A DNA stretch of 64,000 bases from CAWGXG01 sp963826505. Lineage in GTDB: Bacteria > Chloroflexota > Anaerolineae > Aggregatilineales > Aggregatilineaceae. Within the stretch, counting starts at the first letter, position 1. Each line of letters starts with the position of its first letter. This document shows positions 17,418-25,564 of this stretch, piece by piece. Position numbers and translations under genes: made by a program. Under the pieces are notes generated by a model. That model was given only the letters and a program-made list of their open reading frames with translations, had not been told where the DNA came from and did not search any database. The stretch covers positions 930,001-994,000 of the forward strand of contig CAWGXG010000008.1 in NCBI GenBank assembly GCA_963826505.1, read 5' to 3'.

Positions 17418-18155
17418 ATGTCACACAACGGTAACCGCCACCAGCGGCTGGTCAGCATACGCAACTTGCGCAAAACCTACGTACCCGGCTGCAAAACTTG
17501 CGTCGTGCTGGATGGGATTGACCTGGATGTTGATTCCGGGGAGTTCCTGGTGTTGCTCGGGGCCAGCGGCAGCGGCAAGAGCACGCTGCTAAATCTGATC
17601 AGCGGCATCGATCGGGCCGATCAAGGACAGATCACCATTGATGACAGCGACATCACTGGACTGGACGAAACCCGACGAACGCTGTTTCGTCGCAATCACA
17701 TTGGCATTGTCTTCCAGTTCTTCAATCTGATTTCTACCTTAACCGTCTTGGAAAACGTGATTCTGCCGCTCGAACTGCAAGGCGCAAAACGGCACGAGAG
17801 CCTGGGGCGTGGGCGCGCATTGTTGGAACGCGTGGAGCTGGCCGACCGCGCACACGATTTCCCGGACAAGCTGAGCGGCGGCGAACAACAGCGTGTCGCG
17901 ATTGCCAGAGCCCTGGTTCATGAGCCGAAGCTGGTCCTGGCGGATGAGCCAACCGGAAATCTCGACAAAGAGACGGGAAAACGCGTCTTGGATTTGCTTC
18001 TGGAATTGACACGGGGAAGTGGTCGAACTCTGATTATGGCCACACACGATCCTGAAACCCTGCTGCTGGCTGACCGCGTTTGCCGTATTAAGCTGGGGAA
18101 GCTCACGGAAGATCGGCATGAACACGATTCTCATCTGGCTGCAATAGGTGATTAG
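17418..18155 (+). CDS. ABC transporter ATP-binding protein (AttE/LolD/MacB-type)
   Basis: 245 residues. It has Walker A GASGSGKST (about 52-60), Q-loop FQFFN, signature LSGGEQQRVAIARAL and Walker B LVLADEPTGNLD, matching the MacB/LolD subfamily that pairs with FtsX-type permeases. These transporters work as mechanotransmitters on extracytoplasmic substrates rather than classic importers. An AAGGG site lies just upstream of the ATG. The gene overlaps or abuts the large permease, and the downstream AttH-like lipoprotein gives the AttEFGH-type context described for Agrobacterium and others. A TATAAT box at 17348-17353 is a likely promoter. Confidence 0.92.
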   Translation: MSHNGNRHQRLVSIRNLRKTYVPGCKTCVVLDGIDLDVDSGEFLVLLGASGSGKSTLLNLISGIDRADQGQITIDDSDITGLDETRRTLFRRNHIGIVFQFFNLISTLTVLENVILPLELQGAKRHESLGRGRALLERVELADRAHDFPDKLSGGEQQRVAIARALVHEPKLVLADEPTGNLDKETGKRVLDLLLELTRGSGRTLIMATHDPETLLLADRVCRIKLGKLTEDRHEHDSHLAAIGD

Positions 18156-18159
18156 CCCG

Positions 18160-20736
18160 ATGTCTCCAGTCCTGCTTCGGTTAACCTGGCGACACGTTAA
18201 GCGTCGGCGCTTGCAGAGCCTGCTGTTTGTAGCCGGAATTGCGTTAGGTGTGGCGGTCGGCGTAGCAATCGATCTTGCGAATACCTCCGCGAGTCGGGCT
18301 TTTCATCTGAGCGCCAGCAGCGTAACAGGCCGAACGACGCACCAAATCGTGGGCAACACCGGCGCGGTGACGACAAATCTTTATCGTGAGATTCGCGTTG
18401 ATTTGGGCATTCGGAGTAGCGCTCCTGTGATTGACACTTACGTGCGAGCGATAAACCTCGAAGGGCGTTCTCTCCGGTTGTTGGGAATTGATCCGTTTGC
18501 TGATGCTCCGTTTCGTGATTATCTGGCATTGACTTCACCACAGGGCGACGGAGCCCAAGGACTGGAAGGTGTGTACACCTTCCTCGTTCAGCCCAACACG
18601 GTACTGGTAAGTGCCGATTTTGCTCAGAAGTTTGGTTTGAAGACGGGCGACGCGATTACACTTCAAACGCGCAAATATCCTTCTGTCACGGTTCATATCG
18701 CTGGCCTGTTGTATCCGCAAGATAACCTGAGCAAGCAAGCTTTCAGCAACCTGCTGCTGGCCGATATCGCGACCGCACAAGAATTGGCAGGCGAACCCGG
18801 GAGGCTGTCGCGCATTGATTTGATCCTACCTAAGGGCTTTGATCTTTCTCCAATCGAAGAACTACTTCCTCCGGGGGCAGTCATCACAACACCATCTGAA
18901 TCCAACAGCGCGTTGGACCAGATGACCAACGCGTTTGAGATCAACCTTCAAGCACTGGGTCTGTTGGCCATGCTGGTTGGCGTGTTTCTGATCTACAACA
19001 CGGTCACGTTCAGCGTTGTGCAGCGCCGCCCGGTTATTGGCATTTTGCGATCGTTGGGCACCACGCGGCGTCAGATATTTGTGCTGATCGTGACGGAAGC
19101 ACTTATTTTGGGCGCCATAGGCACAGTGGCGGGTTTGGCTTTGGGCATTGTCTTGGGGCAGGGAACCGTCAGGGTGGTTTCTCAGACGATCAACGATCTC
19201 TATTTTCGTGTGAATGTCGAACACGTAGATGTCTCGCTGGCCGCCCTGCTGAAAGGGGCGATTGTGGGAATGTCGGCCAGTGTCGTCGCGGCGCTGGTGC
19301 CGTCGTTTGAGGCGACGCACACGCTTCCGGCCGGCGTCATGCGTCGTTCAAGTGTAGAGCAGGGCGCGCGCCGGTTGCTGCCACTTGTGACGCTGCTGGC
19401 TTTTGTGTTTGGAACATCGGGTGTGGCGTTGTTGGCGGTGTCGTCCAAAAGCATAGCGCTGAGTTTTGTCGCGCTCATGTTGGTTATTGTGGGGGCGGCG
19501 CTGCTCACGCCGCTGGCACTGGTCACGATTATGCGCGGTGTGTCTCCGCTTACCTCCCGTCTGTGGGGCGTGATAGGCCGCATGGCACCGCGTGCGGTGG
19601 TGCGCTCGCTTAGCCGAACAGCGGTGGCAGTGGCCGCGCTTACACTGGCGGTGAGCGTAATCGTCGGGGTCAGCGTAATGATCAAGAGTTTTCGCACCAC
19701 CTTAACGCGCTGGCTTGATACAACGTTAGGTGCTGACATTTTCATCTCGCCGCTCCACAGCGATGGGTCGGGGATTGGCGTGGACATCGATCCTGCTCTG
19801 GTCGGCCAGCTCGCGAAATTGGACGGCGTGGCGCGAGTCGCGACAGTGCGCACCGTCAGCGTGATTGCCCCCGATTACCCGGACCTTCCACCCGTGACGT
19901 TGGTATCGCCCAATGCGGATATCACCAATGGGGACAGAGGCTTTGTGTGGAACACGGCGCTTGATGGCGATTATTGGGCGGCATTGATCGAGGGTAAGGT
20001 CATTGTGAGTGAACCGTTTGCATTTCACCGGCAGATATCAAGGTCGCACAACACGATCACTCTTCTGACCGATCGAGGACCGCATTCCTTCACAGTCGCC
20101 GGTGTATTTTATGATTACACGAGCGATCAGGGAGTCGTGATGATGGAAGCGGACGTGTATCAGCGTTTTTTCGATGATCCATATCTGTCTGCTTTAGCCC
20201 TTGATCTTCAGCCGGGGACGGCAGTCGACGATGTATTGGAGCAACTCAGGACTGCTGTATTGAACGGTACCGGGTTGGAAGCCCGCAGTAACCGTACATT
20301 GCGTCAAAACGTGCTTGATATCTTCGATCGCACCTTCGCAATCACCGTGGCATTGCGATTGCTGGCCACGTTGGTTGCCTTCATCGGAATACTTAGTGCC
20401 CTGATGGCGTTGCAGTTGGAACATTCGAGAGAGTATGGCGTGATGAGGGCAAATGGCATGACACCCAAGCAGATACGGTCTCTCACGTTTGCTCAGACTG
20501 GGCTGATGGGCATGACGGCCGGAATCCTGGCCATGCCAGTCGGCCTGTTGCTGGCTCTGATTCTCGTGTATGTGATTAATGTGCGATCCTTTGGGTGGTC
20601 GATGGATCTGACGCTGAGTTCGCGAGAGTTTGTGCAAGCGTTTTTTGTCGCAGTGATTGCCGCATTAGCCGCAGGGATCTATCCGGCATGGCGGTTAAGT
20701 CGCACGGATGCCGCCGAAGTGTTGAGGAGCGAATGA
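18160..20736 (+). CDS. FtsX-family ABC transporter permease (two-unit, AttF/AttG-like)
   Basis: 858 residues. An N-terminal membrane anchor (RLQSLLFVAGIALGVAVGVA) is followed by a large extracytoplasmic MacB-type domain. A first FtsX unit (about 265-395) and a second helix, periplasmic domain and FtsX unit (about 490-858) follow, so two permease halves are fused in one chain. The FtsX signature YNTVTFSVVQRRPVIGILRS is clear. I prefer ATG 18160 because AGGTGA lies 9-10 nt upstream; GTG 18148 would overlap the ATPase gene by 8 bp and sits inside that site. The stop abuts the DUF1028 gene start. It probably pairs with the preceding ATPase to drive release or transfer of a lipid- or lipoprotein-like substrate, which is inferred from the family. 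Confidence 0.9.
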   Translation: MSPVLLRLTWRHVKRRRLQSLLFVAGIALGVAVGVAIDLANTSASRAFHLSASSVTGRTTHQIVGNTGAVTTNLYREIRVDLGIRSSAPVIDTYVRAINLEGRSLRLLGIDPFADAPFRDYLALTSPQGDGAQGLEGVYTFLVQPNTVLVSADFAQKFGLKTGDAITLQTRKYPSVTVHIAGLLYPQDNLSKQAFSNLLLADIATAQELAGEPGRLSRIDLILPKGFDLSPIEELLPPGAVITTPSESNSALDQMTNAFEINLQALGLLAMLVGVFLIYNTVTFSVVQRRPVIGILRSLGTTRRQIFVLIVTEALILGAIGTVAGLALGIVLGQGTVRVVSQTINDLYFRVNVEHVDVSLAALLKGAIVGMSASVVAALVPSFEATHTLPAGVMRRSSVEQGARRLLPLVTLLAFVFGTSGVALLAVSSKSIALSFVALMLVIVGAALLTPLALVTIMRGVSPLTSRLWGVIGRMAPRAVVRSLSRTAVAVAALTLAVSVIVGVSVMIKSFRTTLTRWLDTTLGADIFISPLHSDGSGIGVDIDPALVGQLAKLDGVARVATVRTVSVIAPDYPDLPPVTLVSPNADITNGDRGFVWNTALDGDYWAALIEGKVIVSEPFAFHRQISRSHNTITLLTDRGPHSFTVAGVFYDYTSDQGVVMMEADVYQRFFDDPYLSALALDLQPGTAVDDVLEQLRTAVLNGTGLEARSNRTLRQNVLDIFDRTFAITVALRLLATLVAFIGILSALMALQLEHSREYGVMRANGMTPKQIRSLTFAQTGLMGMTAGILAMPVGLLLALILVYVINVRSFGWSMDLTLSSREFVQAFFVAVIAALAAGIYPAWRLSRTDAAEVLRSE

Positions 20737-21681
20737 GTGATGAAGGAACGTCACACGCAGTTATTCAGTACCTATAGCATTGTCGCCAAGGATTCCGCCA
20801 CGGCTCAGTGCGGAGTTGCCGTTCAAACGCATCAAATGTGTGTGGGCAGCGTCGTGCCCTGGCTTTTGCCAGGGGTGGGGGCCGTCGCCACTCAGTCGCT
20901 GGTTAATATTAGCTTTGGGCCTATGGCGTTGTCGATGCTGCGCGAGAACGTGCCTGCTCAGAAAGTGATCGATGCGTTGGTTGCGTCGGATCCTGACGCC
21001 CACCGCCGCCAAGTGGCCGTCGTGGATTCGGAGGGCCGTGTTGGGGCATGGACGGGCAGCGGATGTATTCCGGAGGCCGGGCATCACACTGGGCAGGGCT
21101 ACAGCGTCCAGGCCAACATGATGACGAACCCGACGGTTGTTCAGGCAATGGCTACGGCTTTTGAAGGGGCAGAAGGCGATTTGGCTGAGCGCATGCTGGC
21201 AGCCCTGATGGCCGCTCAACGCGAAGGTGGAGATATTCGTGGGATGCAGTCGGCGGCGTTGATCGTCGTCCCTGGAGACCGTAAAAAACCTGAGTGGAGC
21301 ACGGATTATGATCTGCGCGTGGACGAACATGGCGATCCAGTGACCGAGCTGGCCCGGTTGGTGCGTTTGCGTCGCGCGCAACTGCTTGACGCGCAAGGTT
21401 ATGAAGCGTTTGAAGGTGATCAACGCGAGCAAGCTCTGGACCTGTGGTCACAGGCGCGGGGATTAGCCCCGGAACTGGAAGAATTACCGTATTGGCAAGC
21501 GCTTACGCTGGCGGATAAGCCGGGCGACATCCGTGCGGCAGTTGAGATTCTGAGACCTGCATTGGCCAATGATGCGCGTCGCGAGCAATGGATCGATTTG
21601 ATCCGTCGCCTCGAAACGTGCGGATTATTGGAACGCCAGGGAACAGCTTCAGAGATCATTCAGGCATTAGTAGCGGAATAG
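20737..21681 (+). CDS. DUF1028 family protein (Ntn-hydrolase-like fold)
   Basis: 314 residues. It begins with the DUF1028 pattern TYSIVAKDSATAQCGVAVQT and continues with VPWLLPGVGAVATQSLVN, VAVVDSEGRVGAWTGSGC and GYSVQANMM. The N-terminal ~215 residues form the domain; a helical C-terminal tail (about 225-314) resembles the small putative peptidoglycan-binding/TPR-like extension often found in this family. DUF1028 proteins are predicted Ntn-hydrolases with no settled substrate. The start is GTG 20737 or ATG 20740, with GAGGAG upstream, directly at the stop of the permease gene, so it is translationally coupled within the ABC operon. There is no signal peptide, so it is probably cytosolic. Its presence between permease and AttH-like gene is unusual. 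Confidence 0.85.
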   Translation: MMKERHTQLFSTYSIVAKDSATAQCGVAVQTHQMCVGSVVPWLLPGVGAVATQSLVNISFGPMALSMLRENVPAQKVIDALVASDPDAHRRQVAVVDSEGRVGAWTGSGCIPEAGHHTGQGYSVQANMMTNPTVVQAMATAFEGAEGDLAERMLAALMAAQREGGDIRGMQSAALIVVPGDRKKPEWSTDYDLRVDEHGDPVTELARLVRLRRAQLLDAQGYEAFEGDQREQALDLWSQARGLAPELEELPYWQALTLADKPGDIRAAVEILRPALANDARREQWIDLIRRLETCGLLERQGTASEIIQALVAE

Positions 21682-21690
21682 GCAGGGCTT

Positions 21691-22857
21691 ATGCGACGCG
21701 GTTTGCTGTTGGGTACATGTTTGCTTAGCATTGTTGCCGCCTGCGTGTACGGTCTTATCGGGTTGCGAGGGTCTTCGGTCAGCATGTCTTCGAATGCCGC
21801 GTTCGCGTCGTTTGATATGCCAATCATTGGCGGTTTCTCGCGCGCGATAGCCCCTTATGACTGGCAATTTCCGGCAGATTACGGTGCGCATCCTGACTAC
21901 CAGACCGAGTGGTGGTATTACACTGGCAACCTTACGACAGCGTCTGGACGCAATTTCGGGTACCAATTCACGGTGTTTCGTCGCGCAATCCGTGCTGACG
22001 AGATCGGGTCGGACTCCGAATGGCGTTCGAATCAATGGTATATGGCTCATTTCACCGTGACGGACGTCGCCGGCGGACAGTTTTTCCAGTCACAGCGCTA
22101 TAGTCGCGGGGCGGCTGGCCTGGCTGGTGCGACCGTTGATCCGGTCTATCGCGTTTGGCTGGATAACTGGCAGGTACGCGCTTTGAACCGGGAGGCGACG
22201 CAGACGCACATAACGGCGGCGAGTGATGATGTACAGCTCGATTTGCTGCTCGATCAGGTCAAACCACTCGTGCTACAGGGCGATAACGGCTTGAGCCAGA
22301 AAAGCCCCGGAATTGGCTATGCCAGTTACTATTATTCGCTGCCCCGTTTGTCAACGCAGGGGACGATCAGCATTGAGGGGGAGAGTTATTCGCTCGACGG
22401 GTGGTCATGGATGGATCACGAGTTTGGCACACAGTCGTTGAGTGCTGACGTGCAAGGGTGGGATTGGTTTGGGTTACATTTCGATGATGGTCGTGATTTG
22501 ATGGTGGGGCAGATTCGCCGGACGAACGGCGGGATTGAATCGGTATACCAGGGCGTGCTGGTTGAGAAAGATGGGAGCTCTCGTGTGCTTTCCGCGTCGG
22601 AGTTTGCGATTGAGTCTGTGGATGTGTGGCGCAGCGCACAGACAGGGATCACGTATCCGGCTGAATGGGTGATCACAGTCGACGAAGGCTTGCCTCAGTC
22701 CATACGACTTACCGCAAAACCGTTGGCGGCGGATCAGGAATTGCGAGAAGGGGCGGTAGTGTACTGGGAGGGGGCCGTCGCACTGGGCGGAGATGTTCAG
22801 GGATATGGATACGCTGAGCTGACGGGTTATGGTGATGCTATGCTCGGGCGCTTCTAG
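21691..22857 (+). CDS. AttH/CrtC-type lipocalin-like secreted lipoprotein
   Basis: 388 residues. The N-terminus is a signal peptide with a lipobox-like VAAC around Cys18, suggesting a membrane-anchored lipoprotein. The mature part carries the AttH/carotenoid-1,2-hydratase (CrtC) family motif DYQTEWWYYTGNL and later SLDGWSWMDHEFGTQSL and YQGVLV, which form a two-part lipocalin-like barrel. AttH is encoded with AttEFG ABC transporters, and here it follows the ATPase, permease and DUF1028 genes by 9 bp. It probably binds a hydrophobic ligand handled by the transporter. CrtC activity itself is unlikely, since no carotenoid genes are near. Confidence 0.85.
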   Translation: MRRGLLLGTCLLSIVAACVYGLIGLRGSSVSMSSNAAFASFDMPIIGGFSRAIAPYDWQFPADYGAHPDYQTEWWYYTGNLTTASGRNFGYQFTVFRRAIRADEIGSDSEWRSNQWYMAHFTVTDVAGGQFFQSQRYSRGAAGLAGATVDPVYRVWLDNWQVRALNREATQTHITAASDDVQLDLLLDQVKPLVLQGDNGLSQKSPGIGYASYYYSLPRLSTQGTISIEGESYSLDGWSWMDHEFGTQSLSADVQGWDWFGLHFDDGRDLMVGQIRRTNGGIESVYQGVLVEKDGSSRVLSASEFAIESVDVWRSAQTGITYPAEWVITVDEGLPQSIRLTAKPLAADQELREGAVVYWEGAVALGGDVQGYGYAELTGYGDAMLGRF

Positions 22858-22888
22858 GCACGAGCCCCAATCACACGGTTCATAAGCG

Positions 22889-22923
22889 AGCAAGCGGCGC
22901 ACTGTAATTAGGCGCCGCTTGCT
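22889..22923. terminator. Strong hairpin between convergent attH-like and sufE genes
   Basis: A perfect 12-bp stem AGCAAGCGGCGC (22889-22900) / GCGCCGCTTGCT (22912-22923) lies in the 74-bp convergent gap. No T-run follows on either strand, so it may be a Rho-assisted terminator or simply a 3'-end stabiliser. Confidence 0.5.
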
Positions 22924-22931
22924 GATCCAGG

Positions 22932-23372
22932 TCAAGTGTCCATGCGTTGTTTTGCCAAAGACTTGACCATCGAAACCATGCCCATCAATCCCTGACCTTT
23001 TCCCATCGAGATTTCTTTGCCGAAGATATCAAGCACGATGTCGGGCGATATCTGGGCGACCTGCTCAAGGGGGGCACCCGACATCGTTTGATCCAGGATG
23101 GTCGCCAACGCCATCGCAGACATACCCTGCGGATTCTCAACTGCAAAGTAGAACTTCAACGTGTTGTCACGCTGAGGTTCGGACCACACGTAGGCTTCGG
23201 ATTCGCAGAACGGGACGCGATGATCTTCTGGGTAGGGAGCGGTTGCGATGCGTTCCGGGACCTTCTGGAAATGATCTGCCATGTCGATCAGCAGCTCGGC
23301 ACGCTCGCTGCGCGTGGTCACAAAGGCGAAATCCTCCAGGGTTTCCTTGAGCTTTTCCGGAATGTCAGTCAT
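22932..23372 (-). CDS. SufE family sulfur acceptor protein
   Basis: 146 residues. SufE accepts persulfide sulfur and passes it to iron-sulfur assembly. The active-site loop reads VPFCESEAYVWSEP, with the conserved cysteine near residue 52, and the C-terminal FGKEISMGKGQGLMGMV resembles the family tail. It lies 6 bp downstream of a rhodanese-type sulfurtransferase on the same strand, an arrangement also known in mycobacteria (sseA beside a SufE-like gene). The sulfurtransferase may therefore be its sulfur donor rather than a SufS cysteine desulfurase, none of which is seen here. Confidence 0.88.
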   Translation of the reverse strand: MTDIPEKLKETLEDFAFVTTRSERAELLIDMADHFQKVPERIATAPYPEDHRVPFCESEAYVWSEPQRDNTLKFYFAVENPQGMSAMALATILDQTMSGAPLEQVAQISPDIVLDIFGKEISMGKGQGLMGMVSMVKSLAKQRMDT

Positions 23373-23378
23373 TGCACC

Positions 23379-24242
23379 CTACCGTTCGATCGGAACGTTG
23401 ACAAGGTTACCCCATTCCGTCCAGCTTCCATCATAATTGCGCACCCGGTTGTAGCCGAGCAAATAGGTCAGAACGAACCAGGTATGGCTGCTGCGCTCGC
23501 CGATTCTGCAGTAGACAATCACATCGTCCGCGGGTGACAACCCCTTTTCTCCCTCGTAGATTGCACGCAGGTCTTCGGCAGATTTGAATGTTCCATCTTC
23601 CGGGTGAATGGCGCGACTCCAGGGAACGTTCGCTGCACCAGGAATGTGCCCTCCCCGCAGCGCCCCTTCATTGGGATAATCAGGCATGTGTAACCGTTCG
23701 CCGCTGTATTCCGCGGGGCTTCGGACATCCACCAGCGGCAGTTTGTCATTGACGTGCTGCAGGACTTGCTCCCGAAAGGCCCGGATGGAGGCTTCTTTCC
23801 GGCCCGAGGCAGTGTATTGAGTTGGGGCGTATGAAGGCTTTTCGCGCGTCATTGAGCGCGTCTCTTTTTCCCATTTCAGCCTACCGCCGTCCATGATATG
23901 GGCGTTGCGGTGGCCGAACAGCTGAAAAACCCAGAAGGCATAGCACGCCCACCAGTTATTTTTGTCACCGTAGAACACGAGCGTTGTTTCTGGTGTGGCA
24001 CCGATACGTGACATAAGCGCTTCGAAATGGACACGGTCGAGATAATCGCGCCTCAAAGGGTCATTGAGATCTGTTGTCCAATCTACTTCAACTGCGCCGG
24101 GAATGTGCGCGGAAGTATACAGTAGAGGGTCCTCATTGGATTCGATGACCCGTACGTTTTTGTCATCCAGATGCGCGGCGACCCATTCTGTGGATACAAG
24201 GACTTCCGGGCGCGCATATCCGCGATCTTCGATTGCACTCAT
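23379..24242 (-). CDS. Two-domain rhodanese-type sulfurtransferase
   Basis: 287 residues with two rhodanese domains. The N-terminal one (about 10-130) is the usual inactive half; its catalytic position lies in VFYGDKNNWWACY. The C-terminal one (about 155-287) has the active loop VIVYCRIGERSSHTW with the persulfide cysteine. Such enzymes move sulfane sulfur from thiosulfate or 3-mercaptopyruvate to an acceptor; the CRIGERS loop favours the thiosulfate type. The frame stays open another 43 codons upstream, but ATG 24242 follows a good GGGAGA site and the family N-terminus starts here. A TATAAT box at 24324-24319 would give a ~70-nt leader. Confidence 0.9.
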   Translation of the reverse strand: MSAIEDRGYARPEVLVSTEWVAAHLDDKNVRVIESNEDPLLYTSAHIPGAVEVDWTTDLNDPLRRDYLDRVHFEALMSRIGATPETTLVFYGDKNNWWACYAFWVFQLFGHRNAHIMDGGRLKWEKETRSMTREKPSYAPTQYTASGRKEASIRAFREQVLQHVNDKLPLVDVRSPAEYSGERLHMPDYPNEGALRGGHIPGAANVPWSRAIHPEDGTFKSAEDLRAIYEGEKGLSPADDVIVYCRIGERSSHTWFVLTYLLGYNRVRNYDGSWTEWGNLVNVPIER

Positions 24243-24362
24243 GAAAATTTCTCCCTTGGTAATACCACACACAGCAGACGTGGTGCGGAAAGTTGTGAGA
24301 TCAAAACCCCTCATGGATATTATAAGGAATCGTAACAAAAAATGCGGAGAATTGGTCGTTTT

Positions 24363-24399
24363 TGCGCACATTGAACGGCTGCAGAGCCGATGTGTGCGC
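24363..24399. repeat. Nested inverted repeat in the sulfurtransferase/SRPBCC divergent region
   Basis: Outer arms TGCGCACAT / ATGTGTGCG and an inner CGGCT-GCAG-AGCCG (24376-24389) form a nested dyad between the two divergent genes. It could be an operator or a cruciform. No T-run follows. Confidence 0.4.
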
Positions 24400-24477
24400 T
24401 GCTACGCAGCCTTGCCAGCTTGTTGGACGCGCGTTATAGTTCGCGTGGTCATTGCTTAGAGCGGGATAGGATGAGGA

Positions 24478-25125
24478 GTGGGTGTGAGCACACGCGACAC
24501 TTCAACACAACTGAGGAAACAGTTATTGGGGATGAGCGGCGTTTTGGTCTATTACCTCTTCATACGCCCGCAACTTCGCAAATGGGGGACTGAACTGGGG
24601 GAGGCGCAGCGGCGCCTGCCCGGTGATGAACGGGTCACCGCGCCAAATTTCGATGTAACTCACGCGATCAACATCGACGCACCTCCTGAAGCCGTGTGGC
24701 CCTGGATTGCCCAGATGGGCCGTGAGCGAACGGGGTTTTATGGACTTGATGTCGTCACGAATCAGGGTATTCCAAGCGTGAATTTTATCCGCCAGGACCT
24801 CGAAGCGCCTCTTGCGGGACAAGCGGTGGACGGTGGGTATCAGGTGTATGAGGTCGTGGACAAGCGTAGCTTATTGTTTGGCGGCTATGAGCTCAAACGA
24901 CCAGGGGGAATCGTGCAAGATATGTCCGTACTGTATCTCCTGGAACGACGATCGGACGGAAGTACGCGTCTGCTTGTCCGCCGAAGAGCTTTTACTTATG
25001 GACTGATGGGCGTGGCCTACAATCTGATGTATGAGGCGTTCTATGGCTTGTTCATCTGGCAGCAGCTGGGTCGATTGAGGCACTATTCCGAGCATATGAA
25101 GCACTTGTGGCTGCGTGGACTTTAG
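24478..25125 (+). CDS. SRPBCC (START/Bet v1-like) superfamily protein with N-terminal hydrophobic segment
   Basis: 215 residues. A short hydrophobic stretch near 18-30 (LGMSGVLVYYLFI) is followed by a helix-grip pattern starting THAINIDAPPEAVWPWIAQMG, typical of SRPBCC/polyketide-cyclase-like ligand-binding proteins. A further amphipathic or membrane-seeking helix is near the end (MGVAYNLMYEAFYGLFIW). Starts are GTG 24478 or GTG 24484; GAGGAG at 24473-24478 favours the latter. The likely role is binding of a hydrophobic ligand or a membrane-associated function. The ligand is unknown. Confidence 0.7.
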   Translation: MGVSTRDTSTQLRKQLLGMSGVLVYYLFIRPQLRKWGTELGEAQRRLPGDERVTAPNFDVTHAINIDAPPEAVWPWIAQMGRERTGFYGLDVVTNQGIPSVNFIRQDLEAPLAGQAVDGGYQVYEVVDKRSLLFGGYELKRPGGIVQDMSVLYLLERRSDGSTRLLVRRRAFTYGLMGVAYNLMYEAFYGLFIWQQLGRLRHYSEHMKHLWLRGL

Positions 25126-25200
25126 CCAACGTGCAACTCAGGATCGGGCAATGCGTAGTAATCTATAGCACTGCAAGGTGACTGAGAACGGAGAGACACG

Positions 25201-25524
25201 GTGAATACTCAAAAACGGCTGTATCGCTCGACCCAAGATCGTATGTTTGCCGGAGTATGCGGTGGCATTGGCGAGTATCTGGATGTTGATCCTACCTTGG
25301 TACGCCTGGTGTTCGTAGCGCTCACTCTGTTGAGTAGCGGTTCAGGGCTGGTGATTTACGTCATTTTGATGCTCATCGTGCCTGAACATCCGCGCGATGA
25401 CCGCGCCAAGAAAACGAAAAACGATGATCTGGCGCGCTTCGAAGTTCGTTCCGAAGAATCGGCCGAATTCGACAACGTGGTCCCAGAATCTGAGGGCGAT
25501 GTAGATGCCGAGCAAGAGCCATAA
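25201..25524 (+). CDS. PspC domain membrane protein
   Basis: 107 residues. The N-terminal PspC domain is textbook: LYRSTQDRMFAGVCGGIGEY followed by LDVDPTLVRLVFVALTLLS, with a transmembrane helix extending to VILMLIVPEHP, then an acidic ~45-residue tail. PspC proteins act in phage-shock and envelope-stress responses, but small stand-alone PspC proteins are common and of uncertain role. It starts with GTG, preceded by GGAGAG. No other psp gene is nearby. Confidence 0.88.
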   Translation: MNTQKRLYRSTQDRMFAGVCGGIGEYLDVDPTLVRLVFVALTLLSSGSGLVIYVILMLIVPEHPRDDRAKKTKNDDLARFEVRSEESAEFDNVVPESEGDVDAEQEP

Positions 25525-25564
25525 CACGGCGACACTTTACGCGCCGATGTCGTGGTTGTCTCGT

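Noticed and set aside
19200..19853. Long minus-strand frame opposite the FtsX permease
   Set aside because: It is a low-complexity Ser/Thr/Ala product antisense to conserved permease sequence.
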